Below are positions 5,587-9,207 of a stretch of DNA of 9,207 nucleotides, in pieces (within the stretch, counting starts at the first letter, position 1; every line of letters begins with the position of its first letter). The DNA is taken from positions 1 through 9,207 of the forward strand of contig CATOJL010000051.1 of the NCBI GenBank assembly GCA_951800155.1, written 5' to 3'. A program made the translations under genes and the position numbers. Origin of the DNA: an uncultured Bacilli bacterium. GTDB taxonomy: Bacteria > Bacillota_I > Bacilli_A > RF39 > UBA660. Below the pieces are notes generated by a model. That model saw only the letters and a program-made list of their open reading frames with translations. It did no database searches and was not told the DNA's origin.

Positions 5587-7410
5587 TTATTTTTCCTCAA
5601 ATTCAGCATCAATGGCATCGTCATTTTTTTTCTCTTGTCCCTCTTCGCTATTTCCATTTTCTTCCTGTGCTTTCTTTGCAGCTTCTTCATATACTTTGGT
5701 TGCTAAAGCCATAGCGGTTTCGTTTAAAGCCTCTTTTTTAGCTTTAATCTCTTCGATTTCTCCTTTTTCTAATGCTTCTTTTAATTCTTTTATTCCTGTT
5801 TCTGCCTTATCCTTATCTTCACTACTTACTTTATCACCTAGATCTTTTAATGATTTCTCAGTCATAAAGACAAGTTGTTCTGCTTCATTTTTCAAATCGG
5901 CTTCTTCTTTTCGCTTCTCATCTGCTTCCTTATTCGCTTCTGCTTCTTTTACCATCTTATCAATTTCTTCTTCAGATAAATTTGTAGAGGCAGTAATTGT
6001 AATTGATTGCTCTTTATTTGTTCCTAAATCTTTTGCTTTTACATTTACGATACCGTTGGCATCAATGTCAAAAGTAACTTCAATTTGAGGAACACCTCGA
6101 GGAGCTGGTGGAATATTCGTAAGTTGAAATCTTCCTAATGTTTTATTGTCATCAGCCATCTTACGTTCTCCTTGTAGAACATGAATGTCTACAGCTGGTT
6201 GGTTATCAGCAGCAGTTGAGAACACTTGTGACTTACTAGTTGGAATCGTTGTATTTCTTGGAATTAAAACAGTGCAAACATTTCCTAATGTTTCGATACC
6301 AAGTGATAATGGTGTTACGTCAAGTAAAACGATATCATCTACTTCTCCTTGTAGTACACCCCCTTGAATAGCAGCTCCCATAGCGACAACTTCATCTGGA
6401 TTTACTCCTTTTGAAGGTTCTATACCAAGTTCATTCTTAATTAAGTCAACTACTTTTGGAATTCTTGTCGATCCACCTACTAATAATACTTTATCAATAT
6501 CTTTCTTTGTTAATTTCGCATCACTCAAAGATTTACGAACTGGTTCCATCGTTGATTCTAATAAATCCCCAATTAAATCTTCAAATTTAGCTTTTGTTAA
6601 ATGAACAGATAAGTGTAGTGGACCATTTTCCCCTTGGGTAATAAAAGGAATAGAAATTTCTGTAGAAGCCATTCCACTTAAATCCTTCTTTGCCTTCTCA
6701 GAAGCATCTTTTATTCTTTGCATTGCCATTTTATCTGTTTTTAAATCAATAGAATTCTCTCGCTTAAACTCACTAACTAAATAGTCCATAATGCGGTTGT
6801 CAAAGTCATCTCCACCTAGGTGGTTATTTCCACTTGTTGCAAGTACTTCGAAAACTCCATCTCCAAGTTCTAGTATAGAAACATCAAATGTTCCTCCACC
6901 TAAATCATAAACAAGAACTTTTTCATTTTTATCCTGTTTGTCAAGTCCATAAGCTAAAGCTGCTGCTGTTGGTTCATTGATAATTCTCTCTACTTCCAAT
7001 CCAGCAATTTTTCCAGCATCTTTTGTTGCTTGTCTTTGCGAATCATTAAAATAAGCAGGAACTGTAATTACAGCTTTTGTTACTTTTTCTCCTAAATAAT
7101 TTTCCGCAGTCTTTTTTAAATCACTTAAAATCATGGCTGAAATTTCTTGTGGTGTGTATCCTTTCCCATTGATATCTACCTTTTTATCGGTTCCCATATC
7201 TCTTTTAATTGAATAAACTACATTTGGATTCGTAATCATTTGATTTTTTGCTTTTAATCCAACAATAATTTCTCCATCTTTTCCGAATGCAACTACTGAT
7301 GGTGTTGTACGATTCCCCTCTGCATTCGCAATGACTTTTGCTTCTCCACCTTCATATACACTTACACAACTATTCGTTGTTCCTAAATCAATACCAATTG
7401 TTTTACTCAT
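5587..7410 (-). CDS. dnaK: Chaperone protein DnaK (Hsp70)
   Basis: ATP-dependent cytoplasmic chaperone that binds exposed hydrophobic segments and works with DnaJ and GrpE. The 607-aa product is full length for Gram-positive DnaK. The nucleotide-binding domain starts with GIDLGTTNS (6-14) and includes INEPTAAALAYG (144-155), the DLGGGTFDVS phosphate loop (169-178) and VGGSTRIP (311-318). The interdomain linker VLLDVTPLSLG is at 361-371, followed by the beta substrate-binding domain and a helical lid rich in Lys and Glu. It lacks the N-domain insertion typical of proteobacterial DnaK. The tail ends in DAEFEEK, shorter than the acidic tails of many homologues. The ribosome binding site region GGAGAGG lies in the 11-nt gap after grpE. 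Regulation is by HrcA at the operon promoter. Confidence 0.99.
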   Translation of the reverse strand: MSKTIGIDLGTTNSCVSVYEGGEAKVIANAEGNRTTPSVVAFGKDGEIIVGLKAKNQMITNPNVVYSIKRDMGTDKKVDINGKGYTPQEISAMILSDLKKTAENYLGEKVTKAVITVPAYFNDSQRQATKDAGKIAGLEVERIINEPTAAALAYGLDKQDKNEKVLVYDLGGGTFDVSILELGDGVFEVLATSGNNHLGGDDFDNRIMDYLVSEFKRENSIDLKTDKMAMQRIKDASEKAKKDLSGMASTEISIPFITQGENGPLHLSVHLTKAKFEDLIGDLLESTMEPVRKSLSDAKLTKKDIDKVLLVGGSTRIPKVVDLIKNELGIEPSKGVNPDEVVAMGAAIQGGVLQGEVDDIVLLDVTPLSLGIETLGNVCTVLIPRNTTIPTSKSQVFSTAADNQPAVDIHVLQGERKMADDNKTLGRFQLTNIPPAPRGVPQIEVTFDIDANGIVNVKAKDLGTNKEQSITITASTNLSEEEIDKMVKEAEANKEADEKRKEEADLKNEAEQLVFMTEKSLKDLGDKVSSEDKDKAETGIKELKEALEKGEIEEIKAKKEALNETAMALATKVYEEAAKKAQEENGNSEEGQEKKNDDAIDAEFEEK

Positions 7411-7421
7411 ATTATCCTCTC

Positions 7422-8012
7422 CTATTCTGAAACTTTAACCATGGCTGGTCTTATTACTTTATCCTTCAACATATAACCTTTTCGAAGTACATCAAGAACC
7501 ATTCCTGCTTCTATACCATCCGCTTTCTCCGTTAAAACAGCTTGATGGTAAGCTGCATCAAAAGGTTTATTCACACCATCGATTGGTCTTATTTCAAATT
7601 TTTCCAATATAGAAATTAAATTGCCATATAATAGCTTAAAGCCTTCTAAAAATTTTGATACTTCATCCTCTAAATTCGTATCATCCATTTTAATCGCACT
7701 TTCTAAATTATCAATGACAGGAAGCATCTCTAGTACTAATTCTTCATTGGCATATTTCATCATCCTAGAAATTTCTTCTTCTTTTCTATGACGATAATTT
7801 ACCATTTCTGCTTTTTCTCTTAACAACTTATCTTCTAAAGCACTAATTTTACTATAAGCTTCATTTAACATATCTTCTTGTTTTTCTTTTTTATGTTTTT
7901 TCTCTTTTTTATTTTTCTTATCTTCTTGATGACAGCAACATGCACCTTCGTTATTGGCGTCCTCTTCTTTACAAGAACAAGTTTCCTCTACTTTTTTTTC
8001 TTTTTCTTCCAT
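7422..8012 (-). CDS. grpE: Nucleotide exchange factor GrpE with a Cys/His-rich N-terminus
   Basis: Releases ADP from DnaK and so resets its chaperone cycle. The product is 196 aa. A charged N-terminal segment (1-45) is followed by a long coiled-coil helix (about 46-95), the four-helix and beta-wing domain (about 96-194), and the typical C-terminal signature around 158-192, including HQAVLTEKADG and GYMLKDKVIRPAMVKV. The odd part is the N-terminus: CSC at 12-14 and CCCH at 25-28, then a Lys-rich stretch (32-45). Five of the protein's cysteines are in this segment, which suggests metal or redox binding, although this is inference. A GGGAGG ribosome binding site just before the ATG and a 10-nt gap after hrcA support the start and co-transcription. 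The start choice matters here: a later start would remove the Cys motif, but none has such a good binding site. Confidence 0.96.
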   Translation of the reverse strand: MEEKEKKVEETCSCKEEDANNEGACCCHQEDKKNKKEKKHKKEKQEDMLNEAYSKISALEDKLLREKAEMVNYRHRKEEEISRMMKYANEELVLEMLPVIDNLESAIKMDDTNLEDEVSKFLEGFKLLYGNLISILEKFEIRPIDGVNKPFDAAYHQAVLTEKADGIEAGMVLDVLRKGYMLKDKVIRPAMVKVSE

Positions 8013-8022
8013 ATTTCCTCCC

Positions 8023-8997
8023 TCATTCCTCTAAGTTGTCAACAATGTATTGTAGTAAAGCCGCTACTCGGTCGTACTCCATTCTCTTTGGTCCAATCAC
8101 AGCAATGGTTCCTTCTTCTCCATTCGATTTATATCTCGATTTTACGATAGAAACATCTGGATCAAATTCTGATTCCCCGCCAATATAAATATTAATCCCA
8201 TTTTCTTTTTCTTTAATGTTCTTGATAAAATCTTTATCTTCAAATTTATCCAAGATTTGTTTTATCTTATCCACATCATCAAAGTTTTTAATAATGTTAT
8301 TTCTACCAGCCATATGGAAATTTGGGGTATCCGTTACATCATTCATAAATTCACAAAAAGCATCAAATATCTTTCTTTGATAATCCACACTTTCTTGAAT
8401 AATAGGCTTTACTTCAAACTCTAATTTTTTATGCACTTCTTCAAGTGGCGTTCCAACGATATATTTATTAATTAAATCCACTGTTCTTTTGACCTCAAAA
8501 ATAGCAACTTTTTCATCAAAGAATACAGTTCTATTTTCTACATGTCCTGTATTCGTAACCACAATGGCTGCAGCACTCGTATCATTGATAGGAATTGCTT
8601 CTACCTTTGTAACAAAATTTTCCTGAGAAGCTCTCCCTAAAGAAATAATCGTACAATTTGTAAGTTCAGAAATTAGTTCTAAACTTTTAGAAATGGAATC
8701 CGTTAATGCCACTTTATTGGTACGAAATATCTCATCTAATTTCATAACTGCATCTTTTGTCAATTCTTTTGGCTCCATTAAATGATTTACGTAATATCTA
8801 TATCCTTCTTCACTTGGAACTCGTCCTGATGAAACATGTGTTTTCTCAAGCAATCCTAGTTCTTCTAAGTCATTCATGTCACTACGAATCGTTGCACTTG
8901 AACAACCGAGAATACCACAAATTGCCTTGCTACCTACAGGCGTATTGTAATCTTCAATAATCATTTTTAAAATCGCCTTTTGTCTTTCACTTAGCAA
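8023..8997 (-). CDS. hrcA: Heat-inducible transcription repressor HrcA (TTG start)
   Basis: Represses chaperone operons by binding CIRCE; in the known system GroE keeps it folded, linking repression to protein-folding load. I place the start at the TTG at 8997 (324 aa), not the GTG at 9018. Translation then begins MLSERQKAIL, matching the family N-terminus (B. subtilis MLTNRQ). The GAGGTGAT ribosome binding site lies 6 nt upstream of the TTG but downstream of the GTG, which falls inside a CIRCE arm. The N-terminal winged helix has SATIRSDMNDLEELG (34-48) and SSGRVPSEEGYRYYV (56-70), followed by the GAF-like and dimerisation regions. It ends in TGA. It is the first gene of the operon and so represses itself. 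Nothing is broken. Confidence 0.96.
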   Translation of the reverse strand: MLSERQKAILKMIIEDYNTPVGSKAICGILGCSSATIRSDMNDLEELGLLEKTHVSSGRVPSEEGYRYYVNHLMEPKELTKDAVMKLDEIFRTNKVALTDSISKSLELISELTNCTIISLGRASQENFVTKVEAIPINDTSAAAIVVTNTGHVENRTVFFDEKVAIFEVKRTVDLINKYIVGTPLEEVHKKLEFEVKPIIQESVDYQRKIFDAFCEFMNDVTDTPNFHMAGRNNIIKNFDDVDKIKQILDKFEDKDFIKNIKEKENGINIYIGGESEFDPDVSIVKSRYKSNGEEGTIAVIGPKRMEYDRVAALLQYIVDNLEE

Positions 8998-9001
8998 CTG
9001 T

Positions 9002-9010
9002 ATCACCTCT
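9002..9010 (-). promoter_or_regulatory. Ribosome binding site that decides the hrcA start
   Basis: AGAGGTGAT (9010-9002, minus strand) includes an eight-base match to the anti-Shine-Dalgarno sequence. Its spacing fits TTG at 8997 and rules out the upstream GTG at 9018. Confidence 0.85.
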
Positions 9011-9011
9011 T

Positions 9012-9038
9012 TTAGCACTCTTCCATCAGTACTGCTAC
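9012..9038. promoter_or_regulatory. CIRCE operator 2 (degenerate), just downstream of the -10 box
   Basis: TTAGCACTC (9012-9020) is a perfect CIRCE half-site. Nine bases later TACTGCTAC (9030-9038) matches the other half, GAGTGCTAA, at six of nine positions. The predicted transcription start (about 9033) lies within it, so bound HrcA would block initiation, and the element also lies in the mRNA leader. On its own the second arm is weak; the case rests on the perfect arm, the exact N9 spacing and the location. Confidence 0.75.
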
Positions 9039-9039
9039 C

Positions 9040-9068
9040 ATTGTACCTCTTCTTTTTAGCATTGTCAA
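9040..9068 (-). promoter_or_regulatory. Sigma-A-type promoter of the heat-shock operon
   Basis: TTGACA (9068-9063, minus strand) and TACAAT (9045-9040) are 17 nt apart. Transcription should begin near 9033, leaving about 36 nt of leader before the TTG start of hrcA. CIRCE 1 covers the -35 box and CIRCE 2 abuts the -10, so HrcA control is expected. No CtsR-type or sigma-B-type box was recognised. Confidence 0.9.
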
Positions 9069-9082
9069 GTGATGAGTGCTAA
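9056..9082. promoter_or_regulatory. CIRCE operator 1, covering the -35 box
   Basis: GAGTGCTAA (9074-9082) is a perfect half-site. TTAGCATTG (9056-9064) matches TTAGCACTC at seven of nine positions, with exactly nine bases between. The -35 hexamer TTGACA (9068-9063) is within it. Together with CIRCE 2 it brackets the promoter. Confidence 0.85.
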
Positions 9083-9112
9083 AAATGTTATCGTTTTGTG
9101 ATAATGTCATGT

Positions 9113-9147
9113 TATATCATTTTTTGAAAATGTCAGTAAATGATATA
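9113..9147. repeat. 8-bp inverted repeat over the divergent promoter
   Basis: TATATCAT (9113-9120) and ATGATATA (9140-9147) are perfect reverse complements separated by 19 bases. The gap contains the -35 box, and the right arm overlaps the -10 of the plus-strand promoter. It could be an operator; A+T-rich sequence makes chance possible. Confidence 0.45.
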
Positions 9148-9151
9148 TAAT
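9124..9151 (+). promoter_or_regulatory. Promoter of the divergent plus-strand gene
   Basis: TTGAAA (9124-9129, five of six matches) and TATAAT (9146-9151, perfect) are 16 nt apart. Transcription would start near 9158, about 20 nt before the ATG at 9180. It is back to back with the heat-shock promoter, about 55 bp from its -35 box. Confidence 0.75.
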
Positions 9152-9179
9152 ACTCCTTCAGAGAAAGGAGTTAATCAAT

Positions 9180-9207
9180 ATGAATAATGAAAGGATTATA
9201 CTAAATA
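9180..9207 (+). CDS. Start of a divergent gene, cut by the window edge
   Basis: ATG at 9180 follows AAAGGAG (9164-9170) with a 9-nt gap, and a good promoter lies upstream. Only nine codons are visible (MNNERIILN), too few to identify the product. It is transcribed away from the hrcA operon and shares the intergenic region with it. Confidence 0.7.

Noticed and set aside
5612..6088. 158-aa Ser/Phe-rich plus-strand frame opposite dnaK
   Set aside because: It is antisense to the Lys/Glu-rich lid of DnaK, whose codons give Ser/Phe/Leu in reverse; there is no ribosome binding site or promoter.
7878..8188. Phe-rich plus-strand frames that look like membrane segments
   Set aside because: They are antisense to the Lys/Glu-rich N-terminus of GrpE and the end of hrcA; the hydrophobic look is a by-product of the complementary codons.
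9012..9082. A single CIRCE whose arms were separated by an insertion
   Set aside because: The perfect outer arms are 53 bp apart, but each also has a recognisable partner at the exact N9 distance, so two decayed CIRCEs explain the sequence better than one split element.
1..9207. CRISPR arrays, tRNA or rRNA genes, toxin-antitoxin or phage genes
   Set aside because: None was seen: no regularly spaced long repeats, no cloverleaf-like sequence, and all long coding frames are explained by the listed genes.

Overview
This window comes from an A+T-rich, low-GC Gram-positive type genome (Bacillota, in a broad sense). The evidence is AGGAGG/GAGGTGAT-type ribosome binding sites, sigma-A-type promoters, HrcA/CIRCE heat-shock control, and a DnaK without the extra N-terminal-domain segment of proteobacterial DnaK. 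The genetic code looks standard: hrcA ends in TGA, and tryptophan codons are read normally inside genes. I cannot name the genus. Something in the Bacilli/Erysipelotrichia/RF39-like range is plausible but unproven.

Layout, read mostly on the minus strand from right to left. At 9012-9082 lies the control region of a heat-shock operon: a TTGACA-N17-TACAAT promoter with one degenerate CIRCE operator across the -35 side and a second just downstream of the -10. The operon then runs hrcA (repressor, probably starting at a TTG) - grpE (nucleotide exchange factor with an unusual Cys/His-rich N-terminus) - dnaK (Hsp70) - pepF (M3-family oligoendopeptidase) - dnaJ (Hsp40). It ends in a terminator hairpin at 2577-2604 that overlaps the dnaJ stop codon. 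Gaps between genes are 10-57 bases. The largest, between dnaK and pepF, holds a strong hairpin that could tune downstream expression.

Downstream are two separately transcribed minus-strand genes. The first encodes an uncharacterised single-pass membrane protein with an N-terminal zinc ribbon, an extracytoplasmic domain and a Q/G/T/N-rich tail. It has its own near-consensus promoter, preceded by short repeats, and a strong terminator. The second is mutM (formamidopyrimidine-DNA glycosylase), with its own probable promoter and terminator. The left 300 bases hold no convincing gene and begin with an 18-base poly-C run at the window edge. At the right edge a divergent plus-strand gene begins, of which only the first nine codons are visible.

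Together, HrcA represses the operon at CIRCE, and DnaK/DnaJ/GrpE form the complete Hsp70 cycle. PepF, a peptidase of short peptides, has been placed inside this chaperone unit, which suggests coupling of refolding with removal of peptide fragments. The rest is housekeeping or of unknown function. I did not find a new defence or mobile system. The most distinctive features are the split double CIRCE, the Cys-rich GrpE extension and the position of pepF.
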